A DNA stretch of 64,000 bases from Sansalvadorimonas sp965243775 (GTDB lineage Bacteria > Pseudomonadota > Gammaproteobacteria > Pseudomonadales > Endozoicomonadaceae), in NCBI GenBank assembly GCA_965243775.1, contig CBDEWF010000075.1, forward strand, positions 142,601 to 206,600. Direction: 5' to 3'. Each line of letters begins with the position of its first letter. Within the stretch, counting starts at the first letter, position 1. The position numbers and the translations under genes are program-made. Below are positions 26,673 to 34,659 of this stretch, in pieces. The notes below the pieces were generated by a model. The model made no database searches, was not told where the DNA came from, and saw nothing but the letters and a program-made list of their open reading frames with translations.

Positions 26673-27098
26673 TCAAGGCATCATCATGCCACCGGGCATG
26701 GCTGGTCCAGACGCCCCTTTGCCAAACAACCCCTTGTAATAAAGACAGCAGCCACCAAAAGCTTCAATCAGCTCCTGAAACATTTCCGTGCTAATCTGAT
26801 CCATCGGTGTTCTCTGGTATAGGCGATAGTATCCTGTCTCCTCATCAAGGGTTATACACCCTCTCTGGTCCCGGATAAGACCCAGACTTTTCTCCAGAAG
26901 TCGTCTGTTATCATCGCCACGCTGCCCATCAGCCTTTGCCACCGGAGCAATATCAGCCTCCACCAGCAATTTGCCAGAAACCTCTGAGCAAAGCACATCC
27001 ACACCTTCCATTTCTATTAGAAAGCGGCCATCTTTCTGGGTTGGTTTTTCCACGCCGTTATTCTTGGCAAACATTGTCAGCAATTCATCCAGATCCAT
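26673..27098 (-). CDS. CesT-like type III secretion chaperone
   Basis: This 141-residue acidic protein begins MDLDELLTMFAKNNGVEK and has the strand pattern of class I chaperones (GRFLIEMEGVDVLCSEV, GKLLVEADIAPV) followed by helices and a Met/Pro/Gly-rich tail. CesT-type dimers bind effectors before secretion and are usually encoded next to them. Start at 27098 has GGGG 8 bases upstream and the expected N-terminus; a longer frame from 27200 runs through a terminator and is rejected. The gene downstream, 13 bp away, is the natural client candidate. Confidence 0.68.
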   Translation of the reverse strand: MDLDELLTMFAKNNGVEKPTQKDGRFLIEMEGVDVLCSEVSGKLLVEADIAPVAKADGQRGDDNRRLLEKSLGLIRDQRGCITLDEETGYYRLYQRTPMDQISTEMFQELIEAFGGCCLYYKGLFGKGASGPAMPGGMMMP

Positions 27099-27154
27099 TG
27101 AACAAACCCCAATTGACTCTCTTTTTATGTCGGCCACAAATATCTGCACTATAT

Positions 27155-27184
27155 AAAAAACCGGGCTTAAAGCCCGGTTTTTTA
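27155..27184. terminator. Terminator between lysW-like gene and the chaperone gene
   Basis: CCGGGCTT and AAGCCCGG form a stem flanked by A6 and T6, so it is bidirectional. It lies 17 bp after the stop of the NhaC-family gene on the minus strand and isolates the chaperone pair from it. Confidence 0.88.
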
Positions 27185-27200
27185 TTCCTGCATTCAACAA

Positions 27201-28787
27201 TCAGGCAAAACTGCGAGAGTCCCGTTCAACACTGTTCATAAGCGAAATTCTGCGAAACAGCAGCAGTGCACCTGCAAACAGGGCAGCTGTTACCGCAAAG
27301 CCTATGACCATGGAACCGGTAGAACCAATCACCAGATAACCAACAAAGCACAAAGCAGCAACTGTTACACAGTAAGGCAGCTGGGTGACCACGTGGTCAA
27401 TATGGTGACAGGAAGCCCCCGTAGAAGACAGAATTGTCGTATCAGAAATGGGCGAGCAGTGGTCGCCAAATACTGCACCAGCCAAAACTGCCCCCATCAT
27501 TGGAAGAATCAGGGCAATCTCTGTGGCAGCAGCCATATCACCAGCGATAGGTAGCATAATGCCAAAAGTACCCCAGCTGGTACCGGTGGCAAAAGCCATG
27601 GCTCCAGCAATCAGGAACACCAGGGCAGGCAGCCAGGACACACTGATGGAGTCGCTTACCAGACCAGCCAGATACTTGCCAGTTTCCAGAGAGCCGATAA
27701 TTTCAACCAGAACCCAGGCCAAGACCAGAATGTAGATAGCTCCCATCATGGACTTCACACCTTCAGCAAAGGCATTCATCACACGGTCACCAGCAACTTT
27801 CTGGCGTGACAACATGGCAAAGCTGACGATCAGACCAATCGCACCACCAATCAGAAGAGAGGTGGAAACATCGGTATTCTCAAATGCCCCCAGAACAGAG
27901 AACGCCTGACCAGCCTCCACCAGAGCACTGGCACCTGTGTAGATCAGTGCCGTTACGGTGGAGAGTACCAGCATCAGAACCGGTGCTACCAGATTCGCTA
28001 CAGAACCCAGACCCGTGTCTTCAATCTCGGTAGCGCCCATAGGCTTGCCACGGCTCTCATCATACAGTTCTCCCATATCCGCCTTCATAGCATGCCTGTG
28101 CATGGGGCCAACATTCAGATCCATACTTGCAGCCGCAATAACCATGGCAAGAGCAAAGAAAGCATACAGGTTCATGGGGATAATGGAGATGAACGCAGAG
28201 AAAGCGGTGTAATCTGTGATCTCATGGGAGACCAGAATAGTACCGATCAAGGCAATGATATACGCCCCCCAGCTGGAAACCGGCATCAACACACAGACAG
28301 GAGCTGCAGTTGAGTCAATCAGGTAAGCCAGCTTGGCCCGGGAAACCCGGTTGCGGTCAGTCAGCGGGCGACAGATATTACCCACTGCCAGAGCGTTGAA
28401 GTAATCATCAATAAAGATAATGACACCCAGCAACACAGTCAGCAACTGGGAACCACGAGCTGTCTTGACCCGCTTACGGGCCCAGTCACCAAAGGCATGG
28501 GTACCACCAGACAGGGCAATAAAGCTGGTCATAATCCCTAAACAGATCAGGAACAGGAGAATATAAACACTCCAGGAGTTAATACCATCATCCCAGAACA
28601 CTTTGGTGAAGGATTCCAGAAGATACTGAAGCATCATGGAAATATCGAAACCAGTCAGAAGCAAAGCTCCGACCAGGATACCTGCTCCCAGGGAAAGAAG
28701 AGTTTTACGAGTCACCACAGCCAGTCCAATAGCAACGGCCGGCGCTAGTAGCGACAGAGGCGAATACGAGTAGCTGATTAATTCCAT
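27201..28787 (-). CDS. lysW: NhaC-family transporter, predicted lysine transporter
   Basis: This 528-residue protein has about 11-12 membrane helices and NhaC-family motifs (FIDDYFNALAVGNICRPLTDR, TGTSWGTFGIMLPIA, GDHCSPISDTTILSS). By homology it is a Na+/H+ antiporter-type carrier. A lysine riboswitch lies upstream on the same strand, and NhaC-type proteins under such riboswitches have been predicted to be lysine transporters (named LysW). Lysine uptake driven by an ion gradient is therefore the better guess. The symbol rests on that riboswitch link and not on transport evidence. Confidence 0.85.
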   Translation of the reverse strand: MELISYSYSPLSLLAPAVAIGLAVVTRKTLLSLGAGILVGALLLTGFDISMMLQYLLESFTKVFWDDGINSWSVYILLFLICLGIMTSFIALSGGTHAFGDWARKRVKTARGSQLLTVLLGVIIFIDDYFNALAVGNICRPLTDRNRVSRAKLAYLIDSTAAPVCVLMPVSSWGAYIIALIGTILVSHEITDYTAFSAFISIIPMNLYAFFALAMVIAAASMDLNVGPMHRHAMKADMGELYDESRGKPMGATEIEDTGLGSVANLVAPVLMLVLSTVTALIYTGASALVEAGQAFSVLGAFENTDVSTSLLIGGAIGLIVSFAMLSRQKVAGDRVMNAFAEGVKSMMGAIYILVLAWVLVEIIGSLETGKYLAGLVSDSISVSWLPALVFLIAGAMAFATGTSWGTFGIMLPIAGDMAAATEIALILPMMGAVLAGAVFGDHCSPISDTTILSSTGASCHHIDHVVTQLPYCVTVAALCFVGYLVIGSTGSMVIGFAVTAALFAGALLLFRRISLMNSVERDSRSFA

Positions 28788-28878
28788 ACTGCTGATCTCT
28801 ATTTATTCAGTACAGCCCTGACTGGTTCAACTGATACACAGCCACGACCTGGTTTTAGACGATCAGGAGCGCAAACAT

Positions 28879-28930
28879 GAAAAAAGACCGAAACACATTA
28901 ACGACGAAAAGAACTGCCGATTAATGCGAA
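28879..28930 (-). terminator. Expression-platform hairpin of the lysine riboswitch
   Basis: Downstream of the aptamer on the minus strand, CGCATTAA pairs with TTAATGTG (one wobble) around a 20-base loop, followed by TTTCGGTCTTTTTT. This would be the lysine-dependent terminator about 90 nt before the start codon. The stem is only moderate. Confidence 0.5.
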
Positions 28931-28952
28931 ACAGGGCTTCTTCCAAATATTT

Positions 28953-29193
28953 GGTAGCACTCCACGGTTGTTCTGACAGGAACCTTTCCCTGTCAAACAA
29001 GCCCAGATGGCGCATGTACTGCAAACAACACAATTAATTTAGTGCTGCTGCAACACCGTGACAGTGTGGCACCTGTTCGATGACACACCAGCCTGCAGCT
29101 ATGACGTACTACAGACTTCGGCAGAAACCCCTTTCGCCAGCTCTCTCAGATGTCACTCTAAAACTGGTTACTTATGATCCCCGCACCTCTACC
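28953..29193 (-). ncRNA. Lysine riboswitch (L box) upstream of the NhaC-family gene
   Basis: On the minus strand the 5' part reads GGTAGAGGTGCG then CATAAGTA, the core reads GCGAAAGGGG then TGCCGAAG, a P4 hairpin is followed by CTGG, then CTGTCA, and the 3' part reads GGAGTGCTACC. These match the conserved L-box blocks in order. P1 is TGGTAG with CTACCA. Between CTGTCA and GTGGAG is a P5 arm closed by CACGG and CCGTG and extended to about 110 nt, much longer than in Bacillus lysC. The RNA should repress the transporter when lysine is plentiful. Confidence 0.85.
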
Positions 29194-29211
29194 ATTCGGA
29201 AACCCAGAGCC

Positions 29212-29240
29212 ATTATGCACGAGCATATGCGACCCAACAA
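29212..29240 (-). promoter_or_regulatory. Promoter of the lysine-riboswitch transcript
   Basis: On the minus strand -35 TTGTTG (29235-29240), a 17-bp spacer and -10 CATAAT (29212-29217) lie directly upstream of the aptamer, placing the start about 12 nt before P1. Confidence 0.6.
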
Positions 29241-29358
29241 CAAAACACGTATATTCCACGCCCTAATAGGCCATTACCACCATAACAAAAGCGTTAGCCT
29301 TGCTGTCTTTACGCTACAGAAGCATAGTCCATAACATCCATATGCAAACTGGATATAT

Positions 29359-29466
29359 CTAGCACATCATTTCACTCATTAATGGCGAGTGGTGGCTTGA
29401 TGTTCCCAAAAGCCATCGCTGTTGGGCAAGGACTGCCCATGGGCGCGGAAACAGCAAGTTACCACC
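29359..29466. repeat. Dispersed hairpin repeat, family 2, copy 1
   Basis: This segment shares, in the same base order, CTAGCACATCATTTC, GTGGTGGCTTGATGTT, GACTGCCCAT and GGAAACAGCAAGTTACCACC with the reverse complement of 62706-62815. Its ends (GTGGTGGCTTGATGTT... and ...AACAGCAAGTTACCAC) pair, so it can fold as a long hairpin. It lies between guaA and the lysine-regulated gene. Confidence 0.8.
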
Positions 29467-29549
29467 TGACCAGGAGCCCGCCCTAAAGGCAAAAAAAAGC
29501 GCCGGTGAGAATTTCATCAGCACTCTTTGATTCAGTTGGGAACCAGATA

Positions 29550-31127
29550 TTATTCCCACTCAATTGTGGCAGGAGGTTTGCTGGAAATATCGTAAGTCAC
29601 CCGGGAAACCTGACTAATCTCATTGATAATCCGGCTGGAAACCTGCTCCAGAAACTCATAGGGAAGATGGGCCCAACGCGCTGTCATAAAGTCGATGGTT
29701 TCCACAGCCCTCAAAGCAATCACATACTCATAACGGCGACCATCACCGACAACACCAACAGACTTCACCGGCAAGAACACAGCAAAAGCCTGACTGGTTT
29801 TATCATAAAGATCAGCTTTTCTTAGCTCTTCAATGAAAATCGCATCTGCTTCGCGCAAGATGTCTGCATATTCACGCTTCACCTCACCAAGGATACGAAC
29901 CCCCAGACCTGGTCCTGGAAACGGATGGCGATATACCATTGAGTAAGGCAGACCCAACTCCAGACCAACCTTTCTCACTTCATCCTTGAACAACTCGCGC
30001 AGGGGCTCCACCAGCTCCATGGTCATATCTTCCGGCAACCCACCAACATTATGATGAGACTTGATAACATGAGCCTTACCAGTCTTGCTGGCAGCAGATT
30101 CGATCACATCCGGATAGATAGTCCCCTGGGCCAGAAACTTTACTCCCCTGAGCTTGGTAGACTCTTCATCGAACACTTCAATAAAGGTATTACCAATAAT
30201 TTTGCGCTTCTTTTCCGGGTCTTCCACGCCGTGCAGTCGGGACAAAAAACGCTCTTCGGCATCAGCCCTGACAACCCGCACCCCCATATTGGTGGCGAAC
30301 ATGGCCATCACCTGATCACCTTCGTTCTTGCGCAGCAACCCATTATCAACAAATACACAAACCAGCTGATCACCAATCGCCTTGTGCAGCAAGGCTGCAA
30401 CGACACTGGAATCCACTCCGCCGGACAGACCCAGCAAAACCGTATTATCACCAACCTGCTCCCGGACCTTGGCCACAGCATCATCGATAATACCTTCCGC
30501 AGTCCACAGCTTTTCACAACCGGCAATACCACAGACAAAACGTTCTAGAATACGTCCCCCCTGCTTGGTATGAGTGACTTCCGGATGAAACTGGATACCA
30601 TAGAAGTGACGGCTTTCGTCGGCAATAGCCGCAAACGGGCAGCTTTCGGTATAGGCAAGGCGGGAGAAACCATCAGGGAGTGCAGTCACCTTATCGCCAT
30701 GACTCATCCAGACATCCAGGCTCATGCTCCCATCTTCTGAGACATGATCATCAATTCCCTGCAGTAGAGTACCGGCCTGATCAACGTCTACCTGGGCATA
30801 ACCAAACTCCCGCCGGTTGGAAGTAGAAACCTCTCCTCCCAGCTGCTGGGCCATGGTCTGCATGCCATAGCAAATGCCCAGAACAGGTACGCCCAGGTCA
30901 AAAACAATATCCGGTGCTCTGGGGGTATCTGCCCCAGTAACTGACTCAGGTCCTCCAGAAAGAATAATGGCCCTGGGCGCAAAATCCTGAATGAGCTGTT
31001 TACTAATATCGTAAGCATAAATTTCGCAGTAAACGCCTATCTCACGAACTCGACGGGCAATCAGCTGAGTATACTGGGAGCCAAAATCCAGAATCAGAAT
31101 GCGTTGCGAATGAATATCCTGGCTCAT
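29550..31127 (-). CDS. guaA: GMP synthase (glutamine-hydrolysing)
   Basis: This 525-residue protein converts XMP to GMP. The glutamine amidotransferase domain (about 1-200) has GGPESV, the nucleophile GICYGMQ and the His-Glu pair in QFHPEVTHT. The ATP pyrophosphatase domain has the P-loop LLGLSGGVDSSVVA (about residue 232). The C-terminal dimerisation domain ends PPATIEWE, the family ending. It follows guaB by 121 bp, as the second gene of guaBA. Confidence 0.98.
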   Translation of the reverse strand: MSQDIHSQRILILDFGSQYTQLIARRVREIGVYCEIYAYDISKQLIQDFAPRAIILSGGPESVTGADTPRAPDIVFDLGVPVLGICYGMQTMAQQLGGEVSTSNRREFGYAQVDVDQAGTLLQGIDDHVSEDGSMSLDVWMSHGDKVTALPDGFSRLAYTESCPFAAIADESRHFYGIQFHPEVTHTKQGGRILERFVCGIAGCEKLWTAEGIIDDAVAKVREQVGDNTVLLGLSGGVDSSVVAALLHKAIGDQLVCVFVDNGLLRKNEGDQVMAMFATNMGVRVVRADAEERFLSRLHGVEDPEKKRKIIGNTFIEVFDEESTKLRGVKFLAQGTIYPDVIESAASKTGKAHVIKSHHNVGGLPEDMTMELVEPLRELFKDEVRKVGLELGLPYSMVYRHPFPGPGLGVRILGEVKREYADILREADAIFIEELRKADLYDKTSQAFAVFLPVKSVGVVGDGRRYEYVIALRAVETIDFMTARWAHLPYEFLEQVSSRIINEISQVSRVTYDISSKPPATIEWE

Positions 31128-31159
31128 AAGCGTTTTAATACCTGAATAAATATAATAAT

Positions 31160-31187
31160 GACCACCCCCCGGATGTAGGCGGTGGTC
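31160..31187. other. Inverted repeat between guaB and guaA
   Basis: GACCACC (31160-31166) pairs with GGTGGTC (31181-31187), followed on the plus strand by CGTTTTT. In the guaBA direction no T-tract follows, so it is more likely an mRNA processing or stabilising hairpin than a terminator. Confidence 0.5.
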
Positions 31188-31212
31188 CGTTTTTCTGATT
31201 TCTTCTTTAGCG

Positions 31213-31260
31213 TCAGCTGACCCGACAACATCAGCTGACCCGCCAGCGTTAGCTTACCCT
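31213..31260. repeat. 18-bp tandem repeat at the guaB stop codon
   Basis: Three units start at 31213, 31231 and 31249 with an exact 18-bp period: TCAGCTGACCCG, TCAGCTGACCCG and the diverged TTAGCTTACCCT. The last contains the final codons and stop of guaB, so the 3' end appears to have been duplicated beyond the stop. Confidence 0.75.
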
Positions 31261-32718
31261 ATAGTTAGGCGCTTCCTTGGTGATAGTAACATCATGCACA
31301 TGAGACTCACGCATGCCAGCATTGGTGACCCGCACAAACTCCGGCTGGGTGCGCATGGTTTCAATATCTGCAGAACCGGTGTAACCCATGGAAGCCCGCA
31401 GGCCGCCCATCAATTGATGAACAATAGCGCTTAGCGCCCCTTTGTAAGGCACCCGGCCTTCAATGCCTTCCGGAACCAGTTTATCTGCTCCGGCCTTGGC
31501 ATCCTGGAAATAACGATCACTGGACCCCTGAGCCTGATCCATCGCCCCCAGAGAACCCATGCCGCGATAACTCTTGTAGCTGCGCCCCTGGTATAGAATG
31601 ATTTCGCCGGGAGCTTCATCAGTTCCGGCCAGCATGCTGCCAACCATTACTGTACTTGCTCCCGCTACGATAGCCTTGGCAACATCACCGGAATAACGGA
31701 TACCACCGTCTGCAATCACCGGGATACCCGTTCCCTTCAGACCTTCCACGACATTAGAGACCGCTGAGATCTGTGGCACACCGATACCAGTCACAATCCG
31801 GGTAGTACAGATAGAACCAGGTCCAATACCAACCTTGACGCCATCAGCCCCTGCTTCTGCAAGTGCTCTCGCAGCTTCCGCCGTGGCAATATTGCCCCCG
31901 ATCACCTGCATATCTGGGTAGTGTTCTTTAACCCACTTTACCCGGTCAATGACCCCTCGAGAGTGGCCATGGGCAGTATCCACTATGATCACATCAACAC
32001 CGGCATCAACCAGAGCAGCAACCCGGTCTGGTGTTTCAGGACCAGTGCCAACAGCAGCACCGACCCGCAGGCTGCCACTTTCATCCTTACAGGCATTGGG
32101 ATAATCCTGAGCCTTCTGGATATCCTTGACAGTCATCATACCCTTCAGGATCCCGGCACCATCAACCACCAGCACCTTTTCAATCCGGTGTTTTTGTAAC
32201 AACCTGAGAACATCATCCTTGGACGTGCCCTCCAGAACTGTAACCAGGCGCTCCTTGGGGGTCATCAGCTCCGTCACCTGCTTACTGAGGTCGTCTTCAA
32301 AACGGACATCCCGACTGGTGATAATACCCACCAGATCACCGTTGTTCATCACTGGCACACCGGAGATGTTGTACTTGCTGCGCAGGGCCATCAACTCACG
32401 GACAGTGGCTGTTGATTGAATTGTGATCGGATCACGAACTATACCGCTTTCATGCTTTTTGACTTTGTGAACTTCTGCAGCCTGTTCTTCCAAAGTCATA
32501 TTTTTATGAATTATGCCAATACCACCTTCCTGAGCCATGGCAATGGCCAGACGGGCTTCGGTTACAGTGTCCATGGCTGCAGAGAGCAGGGGAGTATTTA
32601 ATTCGATCCCGCGGGTGAGTCGGGTCTTCAGGGATACCGACTTGGGCAGAACCTCCGAATAGCCGGGTACGAGAAGAACATCATCAAAAGTGAGAGCTTC
32701 TTGAGCGATACGTAACAT
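31249..32718 (-). CDS. guaB: IMP dehydrogenase
   Basis: This 489-residue enzyme oxidises IMP to XMP with NAD, the committed step to guanine nucleotides. The TIM barrel carries the active-site loop GIGPGSICTTRIV with the catalytic Cys (about residue 304) and the flap near GMGSLGAM. Two CBS domains are inserted at about 92-205 (VGIITSRDVRF, KGMMTVKDIQKA). It is followed by guaA. The leader on the minus strand is unusual: a long hairpin 28 bp before the ATG and a structured RNA with a terminator further upstream. Confidence 0.97.
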   Translation of the reverse strand: MLRIAQEALTFDDVLLVPGYSEVLPKSVSLKTRLTRGIELNTPLLSAAMDTVTEARLAIAMAQEGGIGIIHKNMTLEEQAAEVHKVKKHESGIVRDPITIQSTATVRELMALRSKYNISGVPVMNNGDLVGIITSRDVRFEDDLSKQVTELMTPKERLVTVLEGTSKDDVLRLLQKHRIEKVLVVDGAGILKGMMTVKDIQKAQDYPNACKDESGSLRVGAAVGTGPETPDRVAALVDAGVDVIIVDTAHGHSRGVIDRVKWVKEHYPDMQVIGGNIATAEAARALAEAGADGVKVGIGPGSICTTRIVTGIGVPQISAVSNVVEGLKGTGIPVIADGGIRYSGDVAKAIVAGASTVMVGSMLAGTDEAPGEIILYQGRSYKSYRGMGSLGAMDQAQGSSDRYFQDAKAGADKLVPEGIEGRVPYKGALSAIVHQLMGGLRASMGYTGSADIETMRTQPEFVRVTNAGMRESHVHDVTITKEAPNYRVS

Positions 32719-32745
32719 TTTTGCCGTCCAGTTAAGGAAAAGCCA

Positions 32746-32907
32746 GGAGCCTGACCGGGGATAGCACCCGTAGCGAGAGCAAGCTGATTTGAGCCATTTT
32801 TTGAGTTGTTTTGAGGCGAATAGTGGTTCTATTTAATGAAAAACAACTCAAAAAATGGCCAAATTCAGACTGCTCGCAGTAGGGTTGCCTATTCTCGGTC
32901 AGGCTCC
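32746..32907. repeat. 162-bp imperfect inverted repeat upstream of guaB (family 1 relative)
   Basis: The left arm starts GGAGCCTGACCGGGGATAGC and contains CCATTTTTTGAGTTGTTTT; the right arm is its near reverse complement ending AGGCTCC. Each arm is about 70 bases with an A/T-rich loop. The outer ends (GGAGCCTG, CCGTAGCGAGA) are shared with the family 1 repeats. It would fold into a long hairpin in the guaB leader. It looks like a miniature inverted-repeat element with no coding capacity. Confidence 0.8.
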
Positions 32908-32913
32908 CAAGTA

Positions 32914-32948
32914 TAAAAAAAGATGCATGTTCAACCGGAATGCATCTT
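32914..32948 (-). terminator. Terminator of the guaB-upstream RNA
   Basis: On the minus strand AAGATGCAT pairs with ATGCATCTT (9 bp, 11-base loop), followed by TTTTTTATAC. There is no minus-strand protein gene ahead of it, so it ends the small RNA at 32914-33039 or attenuates guaB. Confidence 0.8.
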
Positions 32949-33039
32949 CAATTCGGATAAAACATACACCATAGCCAACAGGTGCCTAGGCAGCTTCGCC
33001 TGGGGTGATCAGCAACCCGCTGGCTGAGCGAGGTAAATT
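32914..33039 (-). ncRNA. Structured RNA candidate between xseA and guaB
   Basis: A promoter, a compact fold and a terminator bound a transcript of about 125 nt on the minus strand. The fold is a three-way junction: P1 AGCCAGC (33025-33019) with GTTGGCT (32979-32973), P2 GGGT-loop-ACCC (33018-33003), and P3 CCAGGC with GCCTAGG (33002-32985), with hardly a free base between helices. No known RNA family was recognised. It could be a small RNA, or a leader that attenuates guaB. Confidence 0.5.
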
Positions 33040-33045
33040 CATTCA

Positions 33046-33074
33046 ATTATAGAGGCGCAATATTAACGCCACAA
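33046..33074 (-). promoter_or_regulatory. Promoter of the guaB-upstream RNA (possibly also of guaB)
   Basis: On the minus strand -35 TTGTGG (33069-33074), a 17-bp spacer and a consensus -10 TATAAT (33046-33051). The start falls near 33039, just before the three-way-junction RNA. Confidence 0.7.
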
Positions 33075-33136
33075 TTCTTATAATTTTTATCAGTTTCAGG
33101 GATAATAACAGGGTTTGACTCTGTAAAATGGCTCCC

Positions 33137-33175
33137 AGAAGCTTGTCGGTCTCTGCCGACCGTAGCAAGAAAAAG
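33137..33175. repeat. Dispersed repeat family 1, copy C (partial)
   Basis: AAGCTTGTCGGTCTCTGCCG followed by ACCGTAGCAAGAAAAAGT matches the core of the copies at 5535 and 38914. It lies just upstream of xseA and contains a GTG that would extend the xseA frame, which is why the later ATG is preferred. Confidence 0.65.
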
Positions 33176-33210
33176 TGAGATTTCTGCCCTATCAAGAAGC
33201 CATCAAGCCT

Positions 33211-34593
33211 ATGCCTTACAATTTTGATCCTCTCGGTTACAGTGCCGCCTCCTCTAGCCCCTCTGAACGCAAGATCTTTTCTGTCAGTGATCTGAACAGA
33301 CAGGCCAAGAGACTGCTGGAAGTATCCTTCCCTTCTGTCTGGATAGAGGGCGAGTTATCCAACATTGCCCGCCCCCGCTCTGGCCACTGGTACTTTACCC
33401 TGAAAGATGCCGGAGCCCAGGTTCGCTGCGCCATGTTCCGCGGCTCTAACATCCGGGTTCGTTTTCAGCCAGCAGAAGGACAACAGGTTCTGATCCGGGC
33501 CAAGGTTAGCCTTTATGAAGGACGTGGTGATTACCAGCTCATCGCTGAACATATGGAAGAAGCCGGTGCAGGAGCTTTGCAGAGAGCCTTTGAAGAGCTG
33601 AAAGCCAGGCTGGCCCGGGAAGGTCTGTTTGCTCCCGAACTCAAGAAGTCTCTTCCTTCCATGCCTTCCCATATAGCCGTTGTCACTTCACCTACTGGCG
33701 CTGCTATCCAGGATATTCTGACCGTTTTCAAAAGGCGTTTCCCCCCCCTTGGAATCACAGTTGTACCTACTGCTGTCCAGGGATCTGAAGCGGCCTCACA
33801 GATTGTTAACGCACTTTCCCGGATGGCAGAGCTGCCGGATATTGATGCGGTTATCGTCAGCCGGGGCGGTGGCTCCATGGAAGATCTATGGCCATTCAAT
33901 GAAGAGTCTGTCGCACGGGCCATAGCCGCCTGCCCTGTTCCGGTTATCAGTGCTGTAGGCCATGAAGTTGATTTTACCATTGCTGACTTTGTTGCCGATT
34001 ACCGGGCCCCCACACCTTCTGCCGCCGCTGAGGTTCTCAGCCCCGATCAGCAAGAACTGTTGGGCACTCTTGCCAGCCACCAGAATCTTCTGGCTCAATA
34101 CATCCGCAACCACCTTTTCCGGCAAAATCAGCACCTTATCCATCTGCACAACCGACTCCGCCACCCTGGAGAAAAATTAAGGGAACAAAGCCAGCGCCTG
34201 GACGATCTGGATATCCGCCTGCGACACTCTGCCCAAAGCTATCTTCAGCACAAGCAGGCCAGCCTGATCCAAAACCGGGAACGCCTCTACCAGTACTCTC
34301 CATCCAATACCCTGCAACGCATGAGAACACTGCAGCAGCAACTGGAACAGCGTCTGACACAGTCAATGGCCGGGAATCTGTCCTCCCTGCGCCAACAACT
34401 GGCCAGCAAAGCGGGACAGCTCCACGCCTTTAGCCCCCTGGCCACTCTGGAGCGCGGTTTTGCCATTGTTCAGAACGAGGATGGACAGGTGATTACTGAC
34501 AGCCAGCAGGCCAGGCCTGGAGACAGAATTTGCACCCGCCTTGCCAGAGGCGAACTACTCTGCACTGTCGAAGAAGCAGCAATACCGGAATAA
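33211..34593 (+). CDS. xseA: Exodeoxyribonuclease VII large subunit
   Basis: The 460-residue product has the N-terminal OB fold (KIFSVSDLNRQAKRLLE, ISNIARP-type GELSNIARPRSGHWYFTLKD) and the catalytic domain (AVVTSPTGAAIQDIL, IVSRGGGSMEDLWPFN, SAVGHEVDFTIADFVAD). A coiled-coil region and the C-terminal GFAIV segment follow. With XseB it degrades single-stranded DNA to acid-soluble oligonucleotides. The ATG at 33211 is preferred over a GTG at 33175 that lies inside a dispersed repeat. It is divergent from guaB, as in many gammaproteobacteria. Confidence 0.95.
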   Translation: MPYNFDPLGYSAASSSPSERKIFSVSDLNRQAKRLLEVSFPSVWIEGELSNIARPRSGHWYFTLKDAGAQVRCAMFRGSNIRVRFQPAEGQQVLIRAKVSLYEGRGDYQLIAEHMEEAGAGALQRAFEELKARLAREGLFAPELKKSLPSMPSHIAVVTSPTGAAIQDILTVFKRRFPPLGITVVPTAVQGSEAASQIVNALSRMAELPDIDAVIVSRGGGSMEDLWPFNEESVARAIAACPVPVISAVGHEVDFTIADFVADYRAPTPSAAAEVLSPDQQELLGTLASHQNLLAQYIRNHLFRQNQHLIHLHNRLRHPGEKLREQSQRLDDLDIRLRHSAQSYLQHKQASLIQNRERLYQYSPSNTLQRMRTLQQQLEQRLTQSMAGNLSSLRQQLASKAGQLHAFSPLATLERGFAIVQNEDGQVITDSQQARPGDRICTRLARGELLCTVEEAAIPE

Positions 34594-34659
34594 CCCGCTG
34601 GCACTTTTGTTCTATTCCACTAGGCTTCTCCTGCCTTATGAAAAGAGCTACCCCGGGTT

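Noticed and set aside
29080..29334. Plus-strand 84-codon frame
   Set aside because: It lies over the lysine riboswitch and its promoter on the other strand; no protein features.
31160..31187. Possible terminator or riboswitch between guaB and guaA
   Set aside because: The T-tract is on the opposite strand from guaBA and no known aptamer motif is present; kept only as an inverted repeat.
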